Positions 24,356 through 36,536 of a stretch of DNA of 64,000 bases are shown piece after piece; position 1 is the first letter of the stretch, and the number at the start of each line of letters is the position of its first letter. Origin of the DNA: Glycine soja (Eukaryota; Streptophyta; Magnoliopsida; Fabales; Fabaceae); contig NC_041002.1 of NCBI RefSeq assembly GCF_004193775.1, positions 10,142,485-10,206,484 of the forward strand. The letters run 5' to 3'. The position numbers were made by a program, and so were the translations under genes. The notes beneath the pieces were generated by a model, which was not told the DNA's origin, searched no databases, and was given only the letters and a program-made list of their open reading frames with translations.

Positions 24356-26720
24356 ATCGGTGTTAGGATGGACTAGACAAGTACTTTTTGCTTCCAGTAA
24401 ACGAGGTATCCACTAATGGATAAGTCTCACCTGGTGTTGCTTCCACTCATCAAACTTGTTGACTTGCATGCAACAAAATGGTTAACATAAATTTATATCT
24501 TTGTTTTCATCAAAACCTTAAGATATGTCTGGGTCATTCAGTGATTGATCATCCAGTGTCTAACAACCAGTTCAATTTTAATAACATTGGCTCCACCCTT
24601 GTATCATTATAGTCATTCACTTGAATGATTGCAGTAGCTAAAACAGGCTGAAGGGTAGAGATCTCCTACTAGATAGCCCTGACTTTGAAGTTCAACTAGT
24701 CGAGTACTTGTCCTAGCTTGTGGTTCTAGATTAGCTTGCCTCTTCTCCTTAATAAAGGCAAATTAAGCAATTGTGTTAGCTTTAGTAGCTTCCAATTTAT
24801 TCAGTTGTTCTGACTCTTGGGTACTTTGATCCTTTGGCTTGCTGTTAAGCTCATACTTTACTTCTAAGTCTCCTAGTAGCAGCAGTGAGATTTGCTCATA
24901 AACTTTTCTTTCAGCCTTAGGGATAATGGTAGGATTAGCTTATGCTTCCAGTTTCAGAAGAGAATTCCTTAAAGTATGAACATGAATAGAATTTTCTGGA
25001 AATGACTAAATTAGTGCATCTTGCACATATTTTTTATGCTTCAAAGTTAAGAAGCATCTTAAGTAATTGGAGGACTAGTCATAGGAGATTAGAAGTATTC
25101 AGACAAAACCTTATTCAACATGGAAGGTTATTGTAGGACTGGGATAAAATTGGTTGATCTTGCAGGAGTGGTTGAGTTATCTTTACGTTTGTTGGGATCA
25201 GTTCTCTCAGTCGTTTTGGTCTGGTGAGTATTGAGAGTTGGAGAAGGTTCCTTAAAAATATCCTTTGCAAGTTCTCTATCTTTCCTACTCTATTTTTTCT
25301 CAACCTGAAACAAAGAAGTTTTAGGCAATACATCTAAATAGGGAAATTGTCTATAAAGAAAATAAAGGAGTTAGAACCTGCTTAAAGACCTCAGAAGTAC
25401 CACGTTGATGTTTATGAGTCGATCTAGAAACAAAAGTTTGGAGTGTCATCGACTGACGAATTTTCTGCCTATGTTCACCAGCCGATATTGGAACTAGTCA
25501 AAGCTTAAGAGATTTAGGTTGAGCATCTACATCCACTGAGCCAGACCCCGTAGATCCAAAAAATAGATATGTAGAAATAAGATAAAAGTGAGCAAAGATA
25601 AGAGATAAAAAGTTGAAATCAAAGGAAAATTTGAGAAAACTTTCTTGGATAACTAAATTAGATGTAGTTGTTCTCTTTTGACTATGCTTAATGAGGATAG
25701 AGGATGGCATCTCATCATCAGACATGTCATTGATCAGCTTAGCGAGAAAATCGGCTGTTGACCAAAAAATAAGATAACCAGCATAACCCCTCACCATTAT
25801 GTGAAGAAGTCCACATTGTTAGGACTAAAGGCAAAGCACTTGAATACAAAGGAGTGGAGCTTGTCTTCAATGTCCTCCAGAACTATAGTATCTTATTTAG
25901 TTGACAAGAAGTATGTAGACTAACTAGAAGACAGATGGGGAAACTTATTATCTTGGGAATAGATTGCACTAAACCAAATTGCCTCACAAAAAATGAAGAT
26001 AATAAGCTTTAAGGGCTAGCTTGTTGTTCCTTGATGTAAGCTTATGCAAAATACAAGGCAATGACTGCTTAAGGTTGATGACTAGTTGTTTCCAACCATG
26101 ATATTACCTTCACTATATGTAGTCCTGCCCACCAATGTCCAATTCGAACCTATTAGCCGATAATTAAGAGGGGGGAGAGAAAAGTGAAGCGTAAAATTAG
26201 TCATCAAGAGCTAGTTGGCAATCGAAAAGGATGGCGTTTTTTATGCTAGAAGGAGAATGAGAGATTGTCCACAACAAGTGCCTTCCTATTTGATCTCTAA
26301 CAAACCAGTCCTAGGATAAAGGGAGTCCAGAAAAGATAGTCGTGCCTAAAGGATTAGAAACCAAATTGGATCGGAGACAATATTATACTTAGTCCGGTCG
26401 TCTTCAAGATTGTTGAGAAGCTGGAAAATGCCTCTAAACAGTGTGGAGAGAAGCAAGGGACCCAAAGCCAAAACATGGTCAGAGGTGATAGTGTGGAAGC
26501 AATGTCTTCCAAGGTTATTTTGATGATATCAAAGAATCAAGAGTTAAGCAAATTCCAAAGTTTCAAGAATCAAGATTCAAGAATAATCAGGATCAATATT
26601 CAAGACTAAAGATTCAAGAATCAAGAAAAGACTCAATCAAGATAAGTACTAAAATTTTTTTTCAAAATATTGAGTAGCACAAGAAGTTTTCACAAAATCA
26701 TTACCAAAGAGTTTTACTTT

Positions 26721-26963
26721 CTGGTAATCGATTACCAGAAGGTAGTAATCGATTACCAGTGTTTTAAAATGTTAAGATTTCAAATTTCAAGAGTTATAAC
26801 TTATGTTTAAATAGTTTTAAAGTATTTGAAACTTGTGTAATCGATTACACCATACTTGTAATCGATTACCAGAGCTTCTAAACGTTTTAATTTTCAAAAT
26901 TTGAAATGAAGAGTCACATCAGTTGATGTGTAATCGATTACACCTTAATGGTAATCGATTACC
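26721..26963. repeat. Six palindromes with a TAATCGATTA core
   Basis: Palindromes lie at 26721-26738 (CTGGTAATCGATTACCAG), 26745-26756, 26835-26850 (GTGTAATCGATTACAC), 26858-26869, 26928-26943 and 26950-26963. They form three close pairs spaced roughly 100 bases apart. Such a set could be a protein-binding array in the LTR; that is inference. Confidence 0.85.
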
Positions 26964-27389
26964 AGTGACTGATTTCGAAAAATACATTTCCAAAAGTCAC
27001 AATTCTTCAAGTGACTTGTTTATGAAGATTTTTTCAAAAGTCACAAATTTTTAAGTGACTAGTTTTAAAGAAATTGCCAAGAGTCACAAGCTTTGACTTG
27101 AGTCATCAAGAGATTATAAATATGTGACCATGGCATGAGTTTTAATAAACATCCTTCAACATCTTTATAATCATTAATCATCTTTGAATCATCTATCTTT
27201 CAATCTTTTTCAACATCATCTCTCAAACATCTTTCAATCAATCTTTCAACACTTTCTATAGTATTTTCTGATTCATTTCTCTTCATCTTTCTAAAAGTTT
27301 TTTATCAACACTTTCTCTTCCAAGAAAAGTTCTTTGTTCAAAAACTTGTGTTATTCATCTTTTTCATTCTCTTCTCCCTTTGCCAAATG

Positions 27390-27750
27390 AACGAAGGACT
27401 AACCGCCTGAATTCTTTTGTGTCTCTCTTCTCCCTTACAAAAGATTCAAAGGACTAACCGCCTGAGAATTCTTTTGATTCTTCCCTTCCCCTTAAACAAA
27501 AGATTTCAAAGGACTAACCGCCTGAGATATCTTTTGTTTCCCCTTTACAAAGATTCAAAGGACTAACCGCCTAAGAATTCTTTGTCCCAACACATTGGAG
27601 GGTACATCCTTTGTGGTACAAGTAGAGGGTACATCTACTTGGGGATTGTTATACTGAGAACAAGAGAGGATACATCTCTTGTGGATCAGTTCGAGTGGAG
27701 GGTACATCCACTTGGTTATTCAAAGAGAACAAGGGAGGGTACATCCCTTG
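27390..27750. repeat. Tandem repeats in the LTR
   Basis: The unit AAAGGACTAACCGCCTGAG with an ATTCTTTT tail occurs four times from about 27392 to 27580. It is followed by five GAGGGTACATC-type units between about 27597 and 27745. Confidence 0.85.
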
Positions 27751-29930
27751 TGGATCTTTGGCTTGTAAAGGATTTTACAAGGTTGAAAAAAATCTCAAGA
27801 ACCAGTATAAATCTTGTGTTTGTCTTCTTCTTCCCAATACTCTTTAATTTTTGCTGTGTACTTTTAATTATCGCTTTTACTTTTGGTTAAGTTTCTATTT
27901 CTATTCTTTACTTTCTTAACTTAGTAGTAAAAGCCTATTTGAATCTAGTAACATTAAGAAGGATAGATTTTTAATTAGTCAAGACACGTTCATAATTAAT
28001 TCAACCCTCCCCCCCCCCCCTTTTAATTATTCCTAGGTCACTTGATCAAACAGATAGTCGATACAAAGTTGCAATATTCGCTCATTATGCATATCAAACA
28101 TGTGTAAATAAAGTACCTACAAAACCACATAAAAAGAAAGGCCTTGGAAACAATGCCACTCTTGTTGGCATTGAGAAGCATGAACTTGGAATACCTAGAG
28201 TCATCTTTGAAGAATTTGATGCCAAGGGTAGTACAAGGAACACATCATGTTCCATAGAGTAAGCGTAATTCCTCACCATGAATCGATAAGTTAAGAATAG
28301 CCACTACATTTAGAAGAGTCAAGCCAGCCATAGCTTTTGGAAGCATGAACCCCTTGATAGCTATCGACCAAAACCCTAAGATTTTGACCCATACATCCTG
28401 TGGCCAGTGCATATCGATGGCTGAAAGAATGATCATATCATAAATTCCCCATTCCTTCCATTCATCTCTGTATGAAGCTGAAACCTTCTTTAACAATTTT
28501 GATATTTTGGAAAAAGGTCTAGGCCACGTGTCTTACAATGACTTAAACAATTTGAATAAATTAACTCATTTTTAAAATGTTTTCACTTTAATAACTTATG
28601 CTTTTATGAATTTATATATGATTTGGTATTATTTAGTATTAATGTACTATTACACTTTATTATTATGATTTGTTATTTGACTTTATTATTCAATTCAAAT
28701 GTTAAATTATTGTTGTGGTAAGAGTATTTTGTTAAGTTTTTTATAACCAAGCAAAATATAGTATTTTGTTAAGTGTATATGTCATTAGTAGGCTTTCAAT
28801 ATTATTTTTCTATTAAGTAAGCTCTACAAGTTTATGTGAACTCTCGAGTTTGAAAACCTTGTCACTCACAAGTGATTGGAAAAGGATTTTTCTCATGATT
28901 AAACGGCTTGTTAGCCGTTTTATCAGTATTTTCGCCATCATTAAGAAAGCAAGGGCCCAGAATGAACTTTTGGTGATGTTTATCAAAGGCAATAAGAGTG
29001 TTAGTGGCGGAATAAGGGTCAAGCTCTGGTGAGCGCACAGATGCACTAGAAGTAGGTTGTTTAGAAGCAACCAACATGATTCAAGGTTAGGGATTTTTAG
29101 AAGAATTAGGAGCAAGTACAAGAACGAAGCTACTAAAGAATTTTATAAGGAAGAAAGACCAAGATTGATTGCAAAAGATAAGAGAAATAAAAAATAAAAC
29201 GAAAATTGAATTTCAAAACTCGAAATATGGTTGTTGAAATCAAATACGCTTGGTTACTTGAATATCATCGTTTGAGAAGATAAAATTTCAAAACTCAAAT
29301 GACTTAGGAAAACGGGGGGCATTATGCTAACACCTAGAAAGTTAGTCGTTGAAGCAACAACTATTGATTGGCTATGACTAACATAAGGAAGCCAATTGAG
29401 GTGATTAACATGACTAGAATGGGGTAAAATGGTAAAATGACTACAATGGAATGCTTTGGATAGTGTGCAGACCGTTTTAGAGAACATGAAAGTCAACTTG
29501 ACGGACAAGGAAGCAGTTGAAAGGATGCTAACCAAGATCTCCTAGATTTTAGGTATTTTTTAATAGTGTTTCAGCTAATGTAGTAGTTAGTCGATCACCA
29601 TAAATAGGATCTATCACATTATAACAACACACACAAACATCAATACACAAAACTCAATGATTTTTCTGCCTATTATTTGCATTACTTTGTTTATTTTCCT
29701 TATTTTTCCTATTTCCTTTAAGTTCATTTATCACTTTTAGCCGTTTACCGGTTTTTTTACTGCAATTTTCATATAGGAGTAGCCTAACTTAGAAACTTCA
29801 GTCCATTGACTACTAGAAAACTCTTTGGAGTGGACTAGGAACCCAACCAAGGAACAAAGTCCCTTTCCTAAAATCAATCGCCTAAAGGGAATCAACGTTT
29901 AGTACTTAGTTATCACCACGACTAAGGAAA

Positions 29931-30365
29931 GTGTAAATGTTTGAATGTGGTTATGCATTTCTTAAATGTTGTTGGTGTTGGCGGATGCACATATAATCTT
30001 GTGAGGGCAATTGCCCCACCCCCCCCCCCCCCCCCCACAAGATTTTTTTTTTCATTTGTATGTGTAATGAAAAAAAAATTCTCCCATAAAAAAGTAAGTA
30101 TTGTCCCATAAGATACTTTTTTAAATGAATGTAAAAAAAAAAAAAAAGGAAAAAAAAAGAATAAATTGAAACTAATTTTACTACACTATCATTTTAAATT
30201 TTTATAAAATTGACAATAAAAATCAGAATATTTTCAAAATATGAAAAAGCGTCAAAGACAATTTTAATTTGTAGAAGCCTAAATATTTTGGATTCTTTCT
30301 CATGATATTATGTATTTTGTAAAAGCTTGTGATATTTTTCCTTTGCTAAAATATTATAAACTATT
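29931..30365. other. Intergenic, low-complexity runs
   Basis: No gene. A C-homopolymer of about 20 bases (about 30017-30036) and A-rich runs near 30130 are the only distinct features. Confidence 0.6.
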
Positions 30366-30827
30366 ACATTAATTATGTATTTGGTCTCTAAACTTTTTGA
30401 AAATTTCATTTGTAGTCCCTAAACAAATTTTTTAATGCATTTGATCCATATAAATTTCTTTTGTTAATAGTTATAAGTCTTGTTGTCGAGTAACAATGTT
30501 AATTGATGTTGTAACAAGTTACGCTTGAAATCCAGTAACTTGTCTCGTCATCAAGTGAATACTAGTTAATGATGTTAAATAAATTTGAGAGTTTGAAAAC
30601 ATAATTTATTGAAATTACCTGTGGTTGTCCCATCAAACTACTGGATGTGATAAGTTCCTGGGATGTTAACATGAATATTACAGCATCAATTAATTATGTT
30701 ACTTGATAGTAATGACTAAAATCCTCAATAGAAAAAAAAAATACAGGTTCCAAAAATACTAATAAATTTGTTTAAAAACTAAAAGTAAATTTGTAAAAAA
30801 AATTAAGAACAAAAATATAATTAATTT
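30366..30827. mobile_element. Foldback MITE with 9-bp target duplication
   Basis: Long inverted halves (left: TAATTATGTATTTGGTCTC and GTCGAGTAACAATGTTAATTG; right: the diverged complements) are flanked by TAAACTATT at 30357-30365 and 30828-30836. The 9-bp duplication suggests mobilisation by a MULE transposase, as for the element at 5583. No coding sequence. Confidence 0.7.
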
Positions 30828-31232
30828 TAAACTATTTCTTATTCCCACCGAGAAAAATCTATGAATATCCACCCGTACTTGTTGGATATTTTAATCTAAA
30901 TTTATATAAATCAAATATTTTTTAATATGTGTGCAAAATAATGACATTTTAATTTGCATTCATAGTCAATGTATAATATTTTATACGATTAATCAATAAA
31001 AAAATATGATAAATATGACTTCTAATAACATAATTGTTGTAAAAGACGTTAAACTTATCATTCATATATGTTTGTGATTATTAAATGAGTGTAAAAATTC
31101 TTTACACCGTTAAACAATAAAAAAAATAAAATTATGAAGGTTGGGAGTGTTGCAAATTATGGTGGATGCACCAAAGTTTCAGAGCACAGCCTTCGTAATA
31201 CAATGTTTGTCAACTTGTTTAATTTTCCCCTA

Positions 31233-34200
31233 TCATTTGCTCTGGAATTTTGGCTTGTCTTTGAGTGCATCAAGGTCAGCATAGTACTGTGTGATCCACC
31301 TTTTGATGATCTTGACCTCTTTCTTTCGTTGTTCGACCAACCATCCTGGATCGCTTTGATTTGCCCGCAGAAGATCCAGGCAATGAGAACCTAAAAGTTT
31401 CGTGTTCATCAGCCATGCTAATAGCAATATGTTATTATTTGAATGTCTTGATAGAAAATGGTGAAAAATAATAGGTTCGCCTTAAATATGATATAAGAAT
31501 GACTAAACCATTTTGATTATAACTTTATTTTATATTCATAAATTGTTAATGAAAATGCTTCACATTTAGATGAATTTTCCTTTTCCAAACTTCAAAGTAT
31601 TTGTTCGCATTAAAAGTTCTTTCCGAACTACGACAGGGTTTTAATTAATTATCACATTGAAATTTCTACTAGTTTAAAATAGTTAAGTACGATTTTTTTT
31701 TTTTTTTGTACAAGAATAATCCATCAATTCCTTTTCATATATAAAAGTTCTTGAATGTCAATCGCATCATTAGCTAGTTTACCAAGAATGTTTCATTTGC
31801 AATTAAACCAACCACACTTGTCTATTGAAAATTATTATTGTGCTAACACTACTAAAATTTTCAGCATTACATTAGGATTTCCCTACAGAAAAAATCCTTA
31901 GAAAATTCCTTCGTGATAATCAATACTTGTGATTTTTAAAATCCGATTGTTCATTAAATAAACTCTGTCTTCTAATGTTTTTCATTTTATTTTTAATTAT
32001 TTCTGTTTTTTTAATTAAATTATGCTCGAAACTGTGCATAGCCGTATCACATTATATATAGACAATAGTGCCTCGAGATTCTAAAATAAATCGACAATTA
32101 AAATATATAAAGAAACTACCAAGGAGCTGGCATACCATTAACTGTATGAACGGCAACGATGCTGTCTGATATGTTATCCAGAACCCTGAAATATAGACGA
32201 TTCATACAAAGCTTATTTTAAAATATTGTCTTAAAACAATTACTCAAAAAATTCTATAATATTATGATACGAGTATTAGCTTTTGTATTTTACGTTGCTT
32301 ACCCGCCAATACTATATGGGTCCCTTAGCCCATTGGAGAAAATAATGTTGCTACCCAATCTTCGAAGGACCAATTTAATATTCTGCATTAGCCACAATAA
32401 ATTGAAGTTTCCAAACGTGTCAATACAATTGAAGGCAAATTTCTTGTAAAAGTTACAACACATAGAATACCGTTTGTAGAGCAATGAATACATATGAAAT
32501 TTACAACGAAGAGAGGACAAAAGAGCACTTACATGGCCTCCATAGTAAGTAGTGACCCAATGAGGGCGAGGTGAGACACCATATTGTTCCTTGCACCCTT
32601 CGGCATACCTCGTTAGGTTAAAAGGGATAGGCTCAAACATTGTATCATTTCCAATGCCGATGGGTATTACCATTTCACTACATGTCTGAATGTACATACC
32701 GGATTAATAGTATAAGTAACATAAATGATCAAATAATGCAAAATGAGATCAAATTAATTCATGGTTGAAACATAGCTTATAAATGTTTTTTATACATATA
32801 AAAGTAATTATCAGCATTAACTATAATTATATTAATTATTTAAATTTTTTATCTGTAAAATAATTAAAAAAATTTAACTTTTTCATAAATGAATTCATCA
32901 CATCATATTAGCGAATATGATGATGGTGCGACAAAGTAAATTTCTATTAGATACTTATGTAAAAAAAAAAAAAAAAACACACAGTTATGCTGGCAATACA
33001 TAAAACTCATAATATTAATATCAAAATCAAATTAAATTTTAATTATTCTATTCTGAAAGATAAATACAGTAACTCGTGTTAAGCACACGTTGATCATATA
33101 TAGCAAATAATTAAGCAACTTTCTAAATATAAAACTCATACTTAATCATATAGAGCTAGTCGGTGCGTGGTAGCTCTAGAGTTAATGAGATATAGTGCTC
33201 TTCAATTAAATGACATCCACAAAAGAAAAAGTAAAATCCATTCATACTTTTTTAGTGAGAAGGACTTGAACGAGTGGTTTGGAGTATGCCTTAAGAATTG
33301 GTCTTTTTAGCAGATTGCATATGAGTTTTTTAAATTTTTTTTTATTAAACATCTTTCCTATTAATTAAAGGTATAGTTAAGGTATAGGTAATTTCACCAC
33401 CCTACAAATTCCGGCCACTTTATGAAAGTGAAACTGATTTTTAATCACTAGCTAAGTAACAAGGAGTGAAAATTGATTCAAATTCTTCCATATCATTGTA
33501 TCTTGATAACTTAACTCTCCATAGTTTTCGCTTTCTAAAACAATCATAGAGCATGGGGTACCCTTTATGATCGACTCAGTGACTAGTCTATAGCATAGAA
33601 TTATCAATGCGAACCTAATTCATTAATTATCTACCCCACACTTTTATAATGATATTGCCCAAATTACCCTTAAAGCAATATAGTTAATCAATTGCAGCCT
33701 TTCATGGGAACAACTCTATATGATATGTTGGCAATTTAGAAATTTTTGTATAGAACTTCTTTATATGAAAATTTTATTAGAATGTCTCATTAGACATAAT
33801 CAACATTGATAGGAAAAAGAGAGAAGTAAGGTAGTTAGTAGAGGAATAACGTTAACTAACGAAATGCAACCATATTTTATGTATTTTTCTTTTTCTTAAG
33901 AGACACATGTATACCATTTAATGTATTTTTGTTGGAATGTCATGTCCATCATAATGAATATGATATCGAATTTAATTGAAAGAATTAATGCTGTTACCAA
34001 ATTATATCACCAAAGGAAAATGCTAAAACACATTGCAATTGTAAATTAATGCAATTACCTGCCATCTCCATCCCACAGTTGTCTCAGATACATTAGTTGG
34101 GCCATTAACTTTGCATGTGCTGTTTCCCCTAAGAGCCACAATACCTGCATATATCTTACTTAGGATATCGCTTCCAAGAGATTCTCCATCAATGCCACCA

Positions 34201-36536
34201 CAAATCATACTAACTGGGTATCTTGGTGGTTGATTATATTGAGCCGCATAAACATACGTCGACCTTAGGTAGTCGATTAATTCATAAGATTGGTTTAATG
34301 TACTGCAAAATGTCACACACGTACTGAGTAAATGAAATATTCTAAAGCTTAACACCAACAAAACAAGCAAAGCTAGCAGCATTCTTTTGTACTCTTTTTA
34401 ATGTACTATTTATTGTAAAGGTAATGTTATTTTAATACCACATTCTCACAATATATTTTACAAGGAAAGAAATATGAAAAGAAAAAAAGAAAATGGTGGG
34501 ATGAGATGCATGACGACGTGATGAAAAAAGATAAAGAAAAAAAAAGAGTTATGAAAAAGTAGTGTGATTTAATTTCACTTTTAATCTTTTTATTATCATC
34601 AAAATTTGATTTTAGTTCATCATTTTTTTTTGCATATTCTGATATTCGGTCTCTATTATTTTAATTGTTTATTTTTTGTCTATTCATTTACTTAATATCT
34701 AATATTTAACGAAAGTATTATCATAATATTTTAATGCACTGCCACATTAATACTTTCATACATAATAAACATCAAATTAATAGATAAATCAAAATTACAC
34801 AATTAAAATAATAAGAGGATCAAATTTATATAAAATATTTGAATTTCGACAATAATAAAAAAATCAAAAGTGTGACTAAATGTAGAAAGAATTTTTTTTT
34901 AAGTATAAAATTAGTCTTATGATAAGATGAAATTCACATGGAGTGAGAGTTGCAAGAGTGCGATTGCAACCCACATCATTTAGTGAAGAGTGGTGCAAGT
35001 GCAACCGACATCATTATCAAGTTTTAAATAAATTTCATCCCATAATAAAGAATGAGAAGGGTGACTTTCTAGATTGCAAACCAAAGGGAGAGGGCAAATT
35101 AGAGTTTGTACTGGCAAGTGTTGAATCTCTGGCTGAGAGTGACTAGACCATTTGGTTGAGAAGCTATTCTGCGGATTTCAGACCAAGACTTTAGTACAGT
35201 TTCATAACATGTCTCACTGGCTTCCTGCAAACCACTTCATCATCAAATTAATCACTTTATGTGTTTTATGAAAAATAAATAAATAAAAGGTGAAAGCACC
35301 AAATTATGGTAAATACTCGATAATCCCTTGTGACAGTAGAGTAGTAACCATTTTGTGGTGTAATTTTATCAAAGTATAGGATTGGAGCTGATGAGGCCAG
35401 GGCACCAATCGCCAGGTGGGGATATTTGAGCCTAAACCATGAAGCAAGCACTGCATAATACAAAGATTTGTTCTCAATAGTAAATTAAGTGAAAACAATG
35501 TATGTACTGACAATTACTGTCTTCTAATAACAAATCATCGTACATGGTAAGTTAATTGATTTTTACTATATTTATGTGAAAAGTTATACCAATGATGATC
35601 TTTGATTTATTGACAACGACAGTGTATTATGAAAATTAAACTAATTGATCATAACTATGGTAAAAATTGGAACAATACGAATAAAGGCTAATATGAGAAA
35701 CTAACTTCCACCGTATGATCCTCCAATTACAATCACTGGGGAATTTTTGGCGTGTAATGTCTTCTTTACATGTTTGAGTATTGATGCATAATCTGCCAAG
35801 GCTTGAGCTGAGTTGAAATACCCAATAGTGCTTGCATTCTTCAATGCTTCTTCCCTGGATCCAAATGGCACTGATTTCCCATAATACCGGTGCTAATGAT
35901 AAAAGAAATTAAGAGTCACAATAATCCAATTGTATGTTGTAGATTATCCTTCAGTTTTTTTTTTGAAAGGTAGATTATCATTCATTAGAACCAATAAAAA
36001 CCAAAAGAAAAAACAAAGAGTTATTATGTATACAAATACAATACCAAGAGAGAGTGGCACGTGCATGAGCTATTGTAAACTCTGCTACTTGTGTTCAATT
36101 GTTACGGATAAATTAAAAAAAAAAATCTATACAAATACAATACCTCTATGTATACCAAGAGGGCATTGAAGGAAGCAGCGTTATCAGTTAAAAATCCCAC
36201 GCCATTAGGGGAGTTATCAATTGGTGATTCAGCACCAAAGTATGCAAATATGGGAGCACTAGAATTGGCACCACCCCAGTACTTGAAATTGATTAGATAT
36301 CTTTGTTGAAACGTTGTGTAGCTTTCTGGCCTGTAGTTGAAGTGATCCAGAACCTGTTTGAAGTAAAATGTTTTCACTTCCTCTGTATTAATTGCAGGGT
36401 GGTTGTGTAGTGTTGTTTCCCATTCAGGAATTGGACTCATCCTTGGAATTGTCAACGAGTGTGTTGCGGTGAGAAGGGTTGAGTGTGTGAGGAAAATCAG
36501 AAGAAGCCATTTAAATGACAAGGAGTGGTGTTTCAT
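31233..36536 (-). CDS. Serine carboxypeptidase S28 (lysosomal Pro-X carboxypeptidase-like), intact
   Basis: Nine exons join in phase: 36536-36144, 35892-35706, 35450-35317, 35224-35112, 34302-34059, 32685-32533, 32382-32303, 32185-32136 and 31390-31233, all GT..AG. The product is 503 aa, normal for the family. A signal peptide is clear (residues ~1-27, core [15 protein letters not shown]), so the enzyme is expected in the secretory pathway, probably the vacuole or apoplast. The catalytic triad is visible: Ser190 in GGSYGG, Asp429 in SNGLRDPY and His454 in GSHCLD. Other family blocks are [34 protein letters not shown] and [13 protein letters not shown]-type enzymes remove C-terminal residues after proline. 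Several N-glycosylation sequons are present (for example NSS, NVS). No lesion was found. Intron 4 carries a possible foldback element. Confidence 0.93.
34566..34887. repeat. Possible foldback element in S28 intron 4
   Basis: The ends are imperfect inverted repeats: CACTTTTAATCTTTTTATTA near 34578 against the complement of AATAAAAAAATCAAAAGTGTG near 34855. I did not find a clear target duplication. Confidence 0.4.

Larger units (their letters stand above)
26492..28052 (+). mobile_element. Solo LTR, 1561 bp, with GATAG target duplication
   Basis: The segment starts TGTGGAAGC and ends GATCAAACA (TGT...ACA). GATAG flanks both ends (26487-26491 and 28053-28057). It contains six copies of an AATCGATT-centred palindrome, tandem repeats in the 27.4-27.75 kb region, and near its end a C-tract (28008-28020). 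No internal genes accompany it, so it is a product of LTR-LTR recombination. An open frame at 27582-27890 is a by-product of the repeats. Confidence 0.85.
25115..29121 (-). pseudogene. Antisense ORF remnant of the gypsy element (plant-mobile-domain-like)
   Basis: Minus-strand pieces at 29121-28813, 28496-28094 and 25797-25115 look like parts of one former reading frame. The middle piece (SYRDEWKEWGIYDMIILSAI, PQDVWVKILGFWSIAIKGFM, LPKAMAGLTLLNVVAILNLS) resembles the aminotransferase-like plant mobile domain or 'putative plant transposon protein' found in legume retroelements. The frame is cut by the solo LTR at 26492-28052 and by stops. Family assignment is by recollection of such sequences and is moderate; function unknown. 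Confidence 0.45.

Noticed and set aside
27582..27890. 102-codon open frame
   Set aside because: It is made of the tandem GAGGGTACATC units of a solo LTR.
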